Shown here in pieces: positions 50,329 to 62,218 of a DNA stretch of 64,000 nucleotides. The notes below the pieces were generated by a model. That model did not search any database. It saw only the letters and a program-made list of their open reading frames with translations, and was not told the origin of the DNA. The DNA comes from JACKBC01 sp041391125 (GTDB lineage Bacteria > Chloroflexota > Anaerolineae > Caldilineales > Caldilineaceae), in the NCBI GenBank assembly GCA_041391125.1, contig JAWKON010000043.1:1-64000 (forward strand), given 5' to 3'. The position numbers and the translations under genes were made by a program. Numbering within the stretch: the first letter of the stretch is position 1; each line of letters starts with the position of its first letter.

Positions 50329-50961
50329 TTAGGGGGGCGACAGCAAAACTTTCTCCCGCGCGCTGCGCAGATCCGCCACCATATCGCGCCACCCTTGCAC
50401 CGCCGCCGGCCGATCCCACTGGCTCAGGCGTTTGAGATAGGTGGGCTGGAAGGTGGCCATGGTGGTGATGCCGTGGGGACCGTTCTGCCATTGGCCGCGC
50501 TGCTCGGATAGTTGAAACGCTTTGCCCAACAGCGTCTCCGCCGCCGGTCCGCCAATCAGTACCAGCACTTGCGGCTTGACCCAGAAGATCTCCTCATCCA
50601 GCCACAGGCTGCACGCCTTCACTTCGGCAGCTTTGGGCGGTCGCTGCTCCGGGCGCTGTGTCTGACTATTCTCTTTGGTGGCCACACATTTGTGAATATT
50701 TGTGATCCAGACCTCCGCCCGCGTCAACTCGGCCTGACTCAGCGCCTCATCCAGCAGTTCACCCGCCGGACCGGAATAGGGCACCCCCGTTTGATTGTCA
50801 GTTAACGATGGCCCCTGGCCAATCAGCATGATGGCCGCCTTGGAATTGCCCGCGCCAAAGACCACCTTTTCCCGGCTGGCGCTCAACGTGCAGCGGATGC
50901 AGGATTGGCAGGCGGTCTCGACGGCGGCGAAGGATTCGTAGGCGGAGAAGAGGGGTAGCAT
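50329..50961 (-). CDS. Uracil-DNA glycosylase, family 4-like (iron-sulfur)
   Basis: Start ATG at 50959-50961 (MLPLFSAYESFAAVE); the upstream extension runs through a repeat. About 210 residues. CQSCIRCTL near residue 17 and later NIHKC and KACSLW give the four-Cys set for a 4Fe-4S cluster as in family 4 enzymes. The catalytic loop reads IGQGPSLTDNQTGVPYSG and differs from the usual GExPGxxED. Others: GPAGELLDEALSQAELTRAE, PQVLVLIGGPAAETLLG, ATFQPTYLKR (H-PS-LL motif altered to QPTYL). It would remove uracil from DNA; the altered motifs leave activity in doubt. Confidence 0.7.
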   Translation of the reverse strand: MLPLFSAYESFAAVETACQSCIRCTLSASREKVVFGAGNSKAAIMLIGQGPSLTDNQTGVPYSGPAGELLDEALSQAELTRAEVWITNIHKCVATKENSQTQRPEQRPPKAAEVKACSLWLDEEIFWVKPQVLVLIGGPAAETLLGKAFQLSEQRGQWQNGPHGITTMATFQPTYLKRLSQWDRPAAVQGWRDMVADLRSAREKVLLSPP

Positions 50962-50979
50962 GGGAAGGCATTCTGTTTC

Positions 50980-51059
50980 GTAGTGCGTGGTGCGTGAACC
51001 GTTTGAGAATCTCACATCGTCACAAGGATCTCAACTGGTTCACGCACTACGCACTACGC
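50980..51059. repeat. GTAGTGCGTG-family inverted repeat, full copy
   Basis: GTAGTGCGTGGTGCGTGAAC on the left faces GTTCACGCACTACGCACTAC on the right. Placed between gyrB and the uracil-DNA glycosylase gene, both on the minus strand; a likely terminator. Confidence 0.75.
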
Positions 51060-51066
51060 AATATCT

Positions 51067-54705
<3,639 letters not shown>

Positions 54706-54771
54706 AAATTCCTCCGTGTGAATCACTTACGTTGAAAATCTTTAGGAAACAAACGAATTATCTCGTATGTA

Positions 54772-54846
54772 CAAGGTGAAAGAGTGACCGGGTGAAAGGG
54801 TGACTGAGCCTGTCGAAGTCACCCTTTCACCCGGTCACCTTGTCAT
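54772..54846. repeat. Quasi-palindrome between gyrB and the membrane-protein gene
   Basis: CAAGGTGAAAGAGTGACCGG on the left faces CCGGTCACCTTG on the right, with an inner GGGTGAAAGGGTGAC / GTCACCCTTTCACCC pair and a CTGAGCCTGTCGAAG core like that at 17330. Confidence 0.7.
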
Positions 54847-54850
54847 GCTT

Positions 54851-55831
54851 TCAAATCTCAACTACATCCTGATGCCCCTCAAGCTGCAACAGCCGCGTGC
54901 GATAGAAGACGAGAACGGCCATGGCCAGCCCCGTACCGATGTAGGCATTGGCCACAATGGCAGCCACGGTTCCATACGGGTGCTGCGCGGCGATAGGGCT
55001 CAACAATAGGCTAAATCCAATGCTGATTAGATTCAACACCATAATAAAGCCCAAAGTAGACCAAAAGTTATGCCGCACCAGCCGCATACTGCGCACGACG
55101 GCGTCAAAAATGGACAGATCATCCACAATAAAGCCAATTACAGCAAAATATAGATAAAAGTAGACCACAAACGTAAGTCCACCCAACAACAATATCAGCC
55201 CAGATCCCAGCGCCGGGATCAGCAGCATAATGAGTGAAATCCCTAAGATGGCGGGCGTGTACACGGCAAAAAAGGCAAACCCCACCAAAAACGTATAGAG
55301 CAGCGTCAACAGCCAGCGCCGGCCCGAAATGTAAATGAACCGCGGCAACGAATCGCCCTTTTCACCCTGACCAATGGGCAAATAACGCGCCAGCATACCC
55401 AAATAGAGCACACCGAATAGGAGGCTCAATAGCGCAAAACCGATAAAAAGCCCCAACATCAAGAGCGGATGGGTAATTTCGTAGATTTGCCCATCGGCCA
55501 TTGGCTCCAGCGCGATCATTAAGCTGGGCACGTGCAGCAGCGAACTGCTGACGAGCATGTGCAGCAGGTTGGAGCCGCGCCCGGCTTGCTCAATAAGCGT
55601 TGCGGCCTGCTGGGTCAACGTCAACATGTCGCCAGCAAGTTCCTCGGTTTGCGCCACGCTGGTATAAAAAGCGGCCAACCGATCAAATAGCGACTCCACG
55701 CTCAGGCGCGGCGCCAGCCACAAGAAGAGGTCCAGCGCCACCGGCACGATGAGCAGATACATGCGATATCCAACCAGTCGATAGCCAGCCGAAAGGCTCT
55801 CGATTACGCCCAAAAGATATTTCTCTCGCAA
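54851..55831 (-). CDS. Multi-pass membrane protein of unknown function
   Basis: TTG start at 55829-55831 is the best available. 326 residues. An N-terminal hydrophobic helix (YRMYLLIVPVALDLFLWLAP) is followed by an outside region of about 75 residues and then five or six helices (HPLLMLGLFIGFALLSLLFG, WLLTLLYTFLVGFAFFAVYT, GLILLLGGLTFVVYFYLYFA, TLGFIMVLNLISIGFSLLLS). The DDLSIFDAVVRSMRLVRHNF segment recalls the membrane domain found with glycerophosphodiester phosphodiesterases (DUF975/GDPD_membrane type). No catalytic domain. Function unknown. Confidence 0.7.
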   Translation of the reverse strand: MREKYLLGVIESLSAGYRLVGYRMYLLIVPVALDLFLWLAPRLSVESLFDRLAAFYTSVAQTEELAGDMLTLTQQAATLIEQAGRGSNLLHMLVSSSLLHVPSLMIALEPMADGQIYEITHPLLMLGLFIGFALLSLLFGVLYLGMLARYLPIGQGEKGDSLPRFIYISGRRWLLTLLYTFLVGFAFFAVYTPAILGISLIMLLIPALGSGLILLLGGLTFVVYFYLYFAVIGFIVDDLSIFDAVVRSMRLVRHNFWSTLGFIMVLNLISIGFSLLLSPIAAQHPYGTVAAIVANAYIGTGLAMAVLVFYRTRLLQLEGHQDVVEI

Positions 55832-56363
55832 ATAGATGGGGCTGTTTTCCTGAATACGACCCCAGCAACTTCAATTCACGCGTCGATGCATTGGCCGCCA
55901 TTCACTTTGGGTGGCCGCCTTTTACCTTCCAGGCAGAGGCAGCCATCCTGTTTGCGCGAACCAGGGCTGTCTCTGCCCACAAGGGAGTAGCCCCAACACG
56001 GAAGGACATCCCGACACATATGTCGAGTAGACAATTGTCTCAACTCGTCATATTATACCATAAATTGCTAAATTACGCGAAGTTGAAACCCGTTATTTTG
56101 GAACAGGTGTTCGCCGCAAAATCGCTCAATGAAACTGTCCGCATTAGCCTAGCCCGCCGCCACCCTCTCTCGCTGCCCGCACCCGTTTTCCATAGACAGC
56201 CGAATGCAGTTATACTGGCGGCGCGCCGTGCGCCCATGATTTTCTACACCAAAAGTCAGTACACGGCAACGGTGTTGGCGATACAGGCGTCGGTCTCGAA
56301 TGATGAATCCGGCCCAATCTACCGCTGTTGCGGTCTGCTGAAAATTAACCGGAGATACTACTT
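55832..56363. other. Intergenic stretch between divergent genes
   Basis: About 530 bases. A short open frame at 55891-56379 has no family signature and contains the dispersed repeat, so it is rejected as a gene. The region should hold promoters for both neighbours. I cannot point to a clear pair of boxes. Confidence 0.5.
56254..56316. repeat. Dispersed repeat, copy 3
   Basis: About 60 bp starting AGTCAGTACACGGCAACGGT, matching 8402-8465 at most positions through GATACAGGCGTCNGTCTCGA and TGAATCC. It lies 50 bp upstream of murA. Confidence 0.75.
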
Positions 56364-57674
56364 ATGCCCGCATTTGTGATTGAAGGACAGCACCCCATTC
56401 AAGGCGTTGTCACGCCCATTGGCAATAAAAACGCCGCGCTGCCGCTACTATCCGCCTGCTTGCTAACCGACGAACCAGTGACGCTGCACAACGTGCCGCA
56501 GATCGGCGACATCCGCACCATGCTGCACATCTTGGAAAGCTTGGGCGTTGAATATGACGAATCTGGCTCCAGCATTACGCTCTGCGCCAAACATCTGCAC
56601 AGCACGGCGCCCGACCCCAGCCGCTTTGCCAAAATCCGCGGCTCGCTCACGCTGATGGGGCCGCTGCTGGCGCGGCATGGTCACTTTGCCGTCAGCGCCA
56701 CGGCTGGCGGCGATGACATTGGCCGTCGTCGCATTGATACGCACCTGCAAGTTTTTAACGCCCTGGGCGCCAGCTTGAGCAAAAATGGCGCGTTTGAGCT
56801 GCGCGCCCGCGGGCGGCTGCAGGGGCAGGATATTTTGTTGGACGAGGCTTCGGTAACCGCCACCGAAAATGGCATTATGGCGGCGGCGCTGGCCAAGGGA
56901 ACCACCGTGTTGCGCAACGCGGCCAGCGAACCGCACGTGCAGGATCTGTGCCACCTGCTGGTGGCCATGGGCTGCCCCATCGAGGGCATTGGCGGCAATA
57001 CGCTGGTGATTCACGGTCAGGAAGCGCTGGGCAGCGCCGAAATTTTTGTGAGCCCAGACTATATGGAGATTGGCAGCTATATTGCGCTGGGCGCCATTAC
57101 GCGCGGCGAATTGCGCATCCAAGGCGTGGCGCCCGACCATCTGCGCATGATCCAGATGGTCTTTGGCGAGCGCTTGGGCGTGCGTATGCGGCTGGAGGAG
57201 GATGTGCAGGCGCCGCGCACCTATCCCTATGCACTGGTAGTGGAGGACGAGCAGGAACTCTGCATCAGGGCCGATTTTGGCGGCGCCGTCCCCAAAATTG
57301 ATGACATGCCCTGGCCCGGCTTCCCGCCCGACCTGATCAGCGTGGCGCTGGTGGCGGCAACGCAGGCCCAAGGCACCATTGTGATCCACCAAAAAATGTT
57401 TGAAAGCCGTCTCTTTTTTGTGGACAAACTAATCGCCATGGGCGCGCAGATCATCCTGTGCGATCCGCACCGGGCGGTGGTAGTGGGACCCAGACGGCTG
57501 TATGGCCAGCCGGTCAGCTCGCCGGACATTCGGGCGGGCATGGCGTTGGTGCTGGCGGCGCTGGCCGCCGAGGGCAAAACTACCATTGGCAACATCGGCC
57601 AAATTGACCGCGGCTATGAACGAATCGACGAGAAACTGCGAGCGTTGGGTGCGCAGATCGAGCGGGTGGAGTAG
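56364..57674 (+). CDS. murA: UDP-N-acetylglucosamine 1-carboxyvinyltransferase (MurA)
   Basis: ATG 56364, GGAGA upstream. 436 residues. It makes UDP-GlcNAc-enolpyruvate, the first committed step of peptidoglycan synthesis. Signature parts: GNKNAALPLLSACLL (K22-N23), KIRGSLTLMGPLLARHGHFA, IDTHLQVFNALGA, ENGIMAAALAKGTT, MEIGSYIALGAIT, GRPVSSPDIRAG-like RLYGQPVSSPDIRAGMALVL. In the active loop the usual GGCxIGxRP is GGDDIGRRR: Asp117 replaces the Cys that fosfomycin alkylates. Known Asp-type MurA enzymes are active but insensitive to fosfomycin. Adjacent to the carbamate kinase gene but not obviously linked. Confidence 0.93.
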   Translation: MPAFVIEGQHPIQGVVTPIGNKNAALPLLSACLLTDEPVTLHNVPQIGDIRTMLHILESLGVEYDESGSSITLCAKHLHSTAPDPSRFAKIRGSLTLMGPLLARHGHFAVSATAGGDDIGRRRIDTHLQVFNALGASLSKNGAFELRARGRLQGQDILLDEASVTATENGIMAAALAKGTTVLRNAASEPHVQDLCHLLVAMGCPIEGIGGNTLVIHGQEALGSAEIFVSPDYMEIGSYIALGAITRGELRIQGVAPDHLRMIQMVFGERLGVRMRLEEDVQAPRTYPYALVVEDEQELCIRADFGGAVPKIDDMPWPGFPPDLISVALVAATQAQGTIVIHQKMFESRLFFVDKLIAMGAQIILCDPHRAVVVGPRRLYGQPVSSPDIRAGMALVLAALAAEGKTTIGNIGQIDRGYERIDEKLRALGAQIERVE

Positions 57675-57699
57675 AAATGCAGCGAGGGGTGGCGGGTTG

Positions 57700-57740
57700 C
57701 GAGTGACGAGTTGGCGGGTCGGCGGGTCGGCGGGTCGGCA
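57700..57740 (+). repeat. Octamer tandem repeat GGCGGGTC
   Basis: GGCGGGTC is repeated three times plus a partial copy (57714-57740), with a related GGCGGGTT just before. It lies between murA and the carbamate kinase gene. Confidence 0.8.
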
Positions 57741-57774
57741 AAATTTGCTCTATGCCGAGAGTGAAACTACTACT

Positions 57775-58730
57775 ATGTCATTGCAAACACGGACAGCTGT
57801 CATCGCCATTGGAGGAATTCGCTAATCAAAGATCGCGAACATCGGGCGCTGGAGCATCAGTGGCAGGCCGTGCGCGAGACGGCGACCCATGTGGCCAACA
57901 TTCTGGAAGCCGGCTGGCAGGCGGTGATCACCCACGGCAATGGGCCGCAGGTAGGCTTTAATCTGCGGCGCAGCGAGCTGGCCAGCCATGAGCTGCACAC
58001 ACTGCCGCTGGAAATTATTGTGGCGCACACGCAGGGCAGCATTGGCTATATGTTGCAGCAGGCCATCCGCAACGAATTTCACCGACGCGGCGGGCAGCGC
58101 AAATGCATCAGCCTGATTACGCAGACGCTGGTGGATCCCGACGACCCTTCTTTTGCGCAGCCCTCCAAACCGATTGGCAGCTTTATGACGGCTGAGATGG
58201 CGCAACGCTTTGCCGCCGATGGCTGGCGCGTGGTGGAAGATGCCGGTCGCGGCTGGCGGCGCGTGGTCCCTTCGCCGGCGCCGCTGGAAATTATCGAGCT
58301 GGACGCCATTGCGCAAGCGTTGGCGCTGGGTTGGAACGTGGTGGCGGTGGGCGGCGGCGGCATCCCGGTGGTGCGCAACGCGGCGGGCGAACTGCGCGGC
58401 ATGGCGGCCGTGATTGATAAAGACCTGGCCAGCAGTCTGTTGGCCATTCATCTGGGCGTGGATCTATTTTTGATCAGCACCGGGGTAGAAAAGGTGTGTC
58501 TGCACTTCGGCCAGCCGCAGCAGCAGGAGTTAACGCAAATCAGCGTGGCGGAGGCGCGGCGCTATCTGGCGGCGGGCCATTTTGGGGCCGGCAGTATGGC
58601 GCCCAAAATCGAGGGCTGCATCCGCTTTCTGGAGGCGACGACGAAAGCGGATGCGCTGGCCATTATCACAAATCCTGAAAATCTGGAGGCGGCATTGGAG
58701 GGCAAAACAGGGACACGCATTGTGCGCTAG
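57775..58730 (+). pseudogene. arcC: Carbamate kinase with one homopolymer frameshift
   Basis: ATG 57775: SLQTRTAVIAIGG, then the frame breaks because GGAGGAATTC should be GGAGGAAATTC (Gly-Gly-Asn-Ser-Leu). Restoring one A joins SLIKDREHRALEHQWQAVRE to the long frame THVANILEAGWQAVITHGNG...PQVG, AVGGGGIPVV, IDKDLASSLLAIHLGVDLFL and LISTGVEKVCLHFG. Length about 318 residues, normal for carbamate kinase. It converts carbamoyl phosphate and ADP to ATP, CO2 and ammonia, as in arginine deiminase or purine breakdown. A single missing base in a run of A suggests sequence error, so the gene is probably intact. Confidence 0.88.
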
Positions 58731-58815
58731 GAGTTTGACTATATTTTGTTAGTTTTGCGCCAATCAATCTGTGCTATAATATTTGAATCCCATAGGAGAG
58801 AACTGTGAACGCAGA

Positions 58816-59526
58816 ATGAGCAGACTGGTCGATTTGCAAAACAAAAACAAACAGGGCGTCTGGGTTATACCGCAGTGGAGCCTGCGCAGTTTCTTACATA
58901 CTTTACGAGTTGTGGCCGTGTTGGGATTTCTAGGCGCCGTGCTCGTGATGATTGCGCGCACCTATCCCACGCCATCTGATCTGGAGTGCGCCCCCAATTG
59001 TCTAGCCATTGACCTGCGCGGACGCAATTTGAGCGATGCCTATTTGCGTCACATCAACCTGGGCCAGGCGAACATGCGTGAGGCGAACTTACAAGAGGCG
59101 GACCTCTATTTTGCCAATTTAACCGAAGCCAATCTGCGCAACGCCGATTTGCGCGCGGCCGATCTGTCACAGGCCATTTTGCACTATACAGACTTGCGCG
59201 GCGCCAACTTGCGCGGCGCCAATCTGCGCGGCGCGGACCTGCGCGAGGCCGATTTGCGCGGCGCCGATCTAAGCGGCGCCGATCTGCGCGGGGCTACGCT
59301 GCATCGGGCTAAGCTTAAGTTGGCAGATCTGTCGCAGGCCATATTGACGCAAGCCAACCTGAGTGAGAGCGACCTGAGCCGGGCCAATATGCGCGACGCC
59401 GAGCTGACGCGGGCAAATTTTCGCGACGCTTCGCTGCATATGGCCGATTTGACCGGCGCCACGATTGTGAGTACTGATTTCCTCGATGCTGATTTAACTG
59501 GAGCTATCATTAATTTGACGCGATGA
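58816..59526 (+). CDS. Membrane-anchored pentapeptide-repeat protein
   Basis: ATG 58816 after AGGAGAG. 236 residues: an N-terminal tail, one membrane helix (VVAVLGFLGAVLVMIARTY, about 32-50), an external Cys pair (CAPNC), then about 32 pentapeptide units (A[DN]Lxx) from residue 68 to the end, for example NLRGADLREADLRGADLSGA. The quadrilateral beta-helix is about eight coils long. Ends LTGAIINLTR. Its stop overlaps the start of the VTC gene by ATGA, so the two are coupled. Function unknown; it may be a scaffold at the membrane for the polyphosphate polymerase. Confidence 0.85.
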   Translation: MSRLVDLQNKNKQGVWVIPQWSLRSFLHTLRVVAVLGFLGAVLVMIARTYPTPSDLECAPNCLAIDLRGRNLSDAYLRHINLGQANMREANLQEADLYFANLTEANLRNADLRAADLSQAILHYTDLRGANLRGANLRGADLREADLRGADLSGADLRGATLHRAKLKLADLSQAILTQANLSESDLSRANMRDAELTRANFRDASLHMADLTGATIVSTDFLDADLTGAIINLTR

Positions 59527-60290
59527 ATAACCAATTTGCGGCTCTGTTGCAGCAGGCGGCGCCAATTGGGCTGCATGAGCTAAACGAAAATCGTTTACAA
59601 AATCGCACGGACACCAAATATTTACTCCACGAGGAGCAGCTTTTGTTGGCATTGCGCAATGCCCTGTCGGAGTATCGCGTTTTGACCGTGCGCGGCATCC
59701 AATTACAGGATTACAGCACGCTCTATTTTGATACGCCCGACTTTCTGCACTATTTGCAGCACCACAATGGTCACCGCAGCCGGTACAAGATACGCTGCCG
59801 ACGCTATGAAAATTCCGCTCTCTCATTTTTAGAAATTAAACACAAAAACAATCGAAATAGAATGATCAAGGCGCGGATGGAGATCAAGGAGATCACGCCG
59901 TTCATCGCGCCGTCGTGGTTCGAGTTTTTGTGCTGCCACTATGAGGGGCCTGTCCATGAACTCGAACCCAAAGTGTGGATTCGTTTCAAACGTATTGCGT
60001 TGGTAAGTCGAACCAATATTGAGCGGCTGACATTGGATCTTGGATTGCAGTTTTTGTGGCAAGATCAAATTGTAGATCTACCTGGAGTGGCTGTTGTGGA
60101 AGTAAAGCGCACCCAGTGGTCGTCCCAGTCTGCCTTTGTGCAACAATTGCACGATTTGCACATTCAGCCAACCAGTATTAGCAAATATTGCCTCAGCATC
60201 ATGTGGTTCTATCCCTGGCTTAAGCAAAACCGCTTCAAAGAGAAAGCCATGCAGATCAAACGCATTTGTACCAAACACAAAGAATTTTAA
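59523..60290 (+). CDS. VTC-domain polyphosphate polymerase
   Basis: ATG 59523 overlaps the pentapeptide gene stop. 255 residues spanning the VTC domain: NRTDTKYLLHEEQLLLALRN (K32 region), YSTLYFDTPDFLHYLQHHNG, RSRYKIRCRRYENSALSFLE (basic tunnel residues), IKHKNNRNRMIKARMEIKE, RFKRIALVSRTNIERLTLDL, VVEVKRTQWS and SISKYCLSIM. These Lys/Arg and Glu residues line the tunnel where ATP gamma-phosphate is added to polyphosphate. It may make and pass polyphosphate through the membrane with the next protein. Confidence 0.88.
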   Translation: MNNQFAALLQQAAPIGLHELNENRLQNRTDTKYLLHEEQLLLALRNALSEYRVLTVRGIQLQDYSTLYFDTPDFLHYLQHHNGHRSRYKIRCRRYENSALSFLEIKHKNNRNRMIKARMEIKEITPFIAPSWFEFLCCHYEGPVHELEPKVWIRFKRIALVSRTNIERLTLDLGLQFLWQDQIVDLPGVAVVEVKRTQWSSQSAFVQQLHDLHIQPTSISKYCLSIMWFYPWLKQNRFKEKAMQIKRICTKHKEF

Positions 60291-60292
60291 TC

Positions 60293-60901
60293 GTGCTCAA
60301 CGAAATTCTGCCTGGCCTAGCCTTAACGCTCATTGTTGAAATCATCATCATTGGCCTAATTTACTATCCATCTAGCCCAAGCCGCCGCGAATACATTTTT
60401 ACCTTTTTTGTATTCAATCTCTTGATCTACTTTATCTCCGGGCTGCTGCGCGATGTGCAATTAACCCTGGGGTTTGGCTTTGGGCTGCTGGCCGTGTTTT
60501 CCACATTGCGTTATCGCACCGAGCAGGTGCCGGTGCGCGAGATGACTTACCTCTTTATCTCCATTACCATCCCCTTTATGAATACGCTCTTCATGGCCAC
60601 GCGCATGACCTTTGCCGAGTTGGTGACGGTCAATGCCATTATTGTGGCGGTCATTTTGGTGCTGGAGCAGCGGTGGCTAATCCCCACGCTGGAAAGTCGG
60701 CTGATTCGCTATGAGAAGATCGAACTGGTGACGCCACAGAATTATCATACGATGCTGGACGACCTGCGCTTGCGCACCGGGCTGGACATTAAACGCTTTG
60801 AAATTCAAGAGATCGACTTTTTGCGCGATACGGCGCTGGTCATCATCTATTACACAACGCCGGATTACGGTGACCAGCCGGATGAGCGACCAAATCCATA
60901 G
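60293..60901 (+). CDS. DUF4956 membrane protein
   Basis: GTG at 60293, three bases after the VTC stop. About 202 residues: three to four membrane helices (LALTLIVEIIIIGLIYYP, YIFTFFVFNLLIYFISGLLR, LGFGFGLLAVFSTLRYRTEQ) and a cytoplasmic C-terminal domain (LVTPQNYHTMLDDLRLRTGL, FEIQEIDFLRDTALVIIYYT). DUF4956 genes nearly always sit beside VTC-domain genes, as here, and are thought to form the membrane part of that system. Intact. Confidence 0.85.
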   Translation: MLNEILPGLALTLIVEIIIIGLIYYPSSPSRREYIFTFFVFNLLIYFISGLLRDVQLTLGFGFGLLAVFSTLRYRTEQVPVREMTYLFISITIPFMNTLFMATRMTFAELVTVNAIIVAVILVLEQRWLIPTLESRLIRYEKIELVTPQNYHTMLDDLRLRTGLDIKRFEIQEIDFLRDTALVIIYYTTPDYGDQPDERPNP

Positions 60902-61032
60902 TTTGCATATGCCCCCATAGCCGATATGCTGTTATGTTTGGCTCTGTCATAGATGAAAATCGATCTTTCTACTCAAATCAGGCGTAATCCTTTTCATCTA
61001 TGTCAACCGCAGGTAGAACAGGAGGCCTATTT

Positions 61033-62097
61033 ATGCAGATAGCGCATTCCAAGCACACAAATGCGTTTGTGCAACAACTCATAGACATCACCTGGCGTAT
61101 AGGCGCGATTTTTCCGGTGTTGATCATTCACACGTTTATGGTCAACATGCCAGCCGGTGCGCAACAGATTCCCGAAATTAAAATAAATGAAGTGTTGGCC
61201 CATACGGACCTACCTCAGCGCGATGCGGTAGAATTTTACAATCCCACTAGTGCAGCGGTCGATATGAGCGGCTGGTTTATTACGGATAATCGCAACGAGC
61301 CGCGCAAATATCAGGTTCCGGCCGGCAGCATTATTGGGGCTGAAGGTTTTTTGGTGTTGAATCAAGATCAAACGGGCATGGCGCTAAGTGCCCTAGGGGA
61401 GGAGGTCTATCTTTATTCCGCTGATGCAGCAGGCAATTTTACGGGATACAGCCACGGCTTTAAGTTTGGCGCTTCGGCCAATGGCGTTTCATTTGGGCGT
61501 TATGTGACCAGCACAGGTATGGAACATTTGCCGGTCGAGCGCGCATTGACGCTGGGCGCGCCCAATGCCGGTCCCCAGATTGGGCCGGTGGTGATAATTG
61601 GGTTGGCCTATGGTCCGCGGCTGGAAGATGAGTATATTGAGTTCGCCAATATTACCGACGCCACAGTTCCGCTGTATGATCTTGATGCACCGGAAAACAC
61701 GTGGCGCGTCCAGGGCGTCGGAGATTATGCTTTTCCGCGGGGAACAGAAATTCCGGCTAAAGAGCGCTTCTTTCTTGCTCCCCTGGCGCCCGCTGAATTT
61801 CGCGTTCGCCACGGTGTACCTGCGGAGGTGCAGGTTTTTGGCCCATATGGCGGTCAATTGTCCGACAATGGCGAGCTAATTGAGCTAATGATCCCCGATG
61901 ATCCTAACAGTGATGGCTCAGTCCCGTATATTGTCGCGGAGGCTATTGAGTATGAGATTGGCGCGCCCTGGCCAGCCGGACCCGAGATTATGCGTCAGTT
62001 TTGGACCGAATATGGCAACGATCCGGCCAATTGGATGTCAGCGGCGCTGCCCGAATTGACCAACCATATCTATTTGCCAATCGTGCAATCGCGCTAA
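61033..62097 (+). CDS. Secreted lamin-tail-domain (LTD) protein
   Basis: ATG 61033 after AGGAGG. 354 residues with a signal peptide or anchor (RIGAIFPVLIIHTFMVNMPA, about 23-42). Residues 46-160 form an LTD: EIKINEVLAHTDLPQRDAVE, FYNPTSAAVDMSGWFITDN, VPAGSIIGAEGFLVLNQDQT. A second LTD-like half follows (GPRLEDEYIEFANITDATVP, IPAKERFFLAPLAP). It ends NHIYLPIVQSR, the LP[IL][VI] tail. LTD proteins with CotH kinases often occur near VTC/DUF4956 genes; here only the LTD part is present. Confidence 0.8.
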   Translation: MQIAHSKHTNAFVQQLIDITWRIGAIFPVLIIHTFMVNMPAGAQQIPEIKINEVLAHTDLPQRDAVEFYNPTSAAVDMSGWFITDNRNEPRKYQVPAGSIIGAEGFLVLNQDQTGMALSALGEEVYLYSADAAGNFTGYSHGFKFGASANGVSFGRYVTSTGMEHLPVERALTLGAPNAGPQIGPVVIIGLAYGPRLEDEYIEFANITDATVPLYDLDAPENTWRVQGVGDYAFPRGTEIPAKERFFLAPLAPAEFRVRHGVPAEVQVFGPYGGQLSDNGELIELMIPDDPNSDGSVPYIVAEAIEYEIGAPWPAGPEIMRQFWTEYGNDPANWMSAALPELTNHIYLPIVQSR

Positions 62098-62218
62098 GCC
62101 GGGTGCGAAAATAATTATCGTTCCCTAGGTATAGAGTCTACAATAGAATATCTAGTGTTTTGCAACCATACAATTTTATCTTCCATAGGTTTACGAAGTT
62201 CTTAAAAAGGGTTACAAT

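Noticed and set aside
55891..56379. 162-codon frame in the intergenic region before murA
   Set aside because: No family pattern, no ribosome-binding site at its start, and it runs through the dispersed repeat and into murA.
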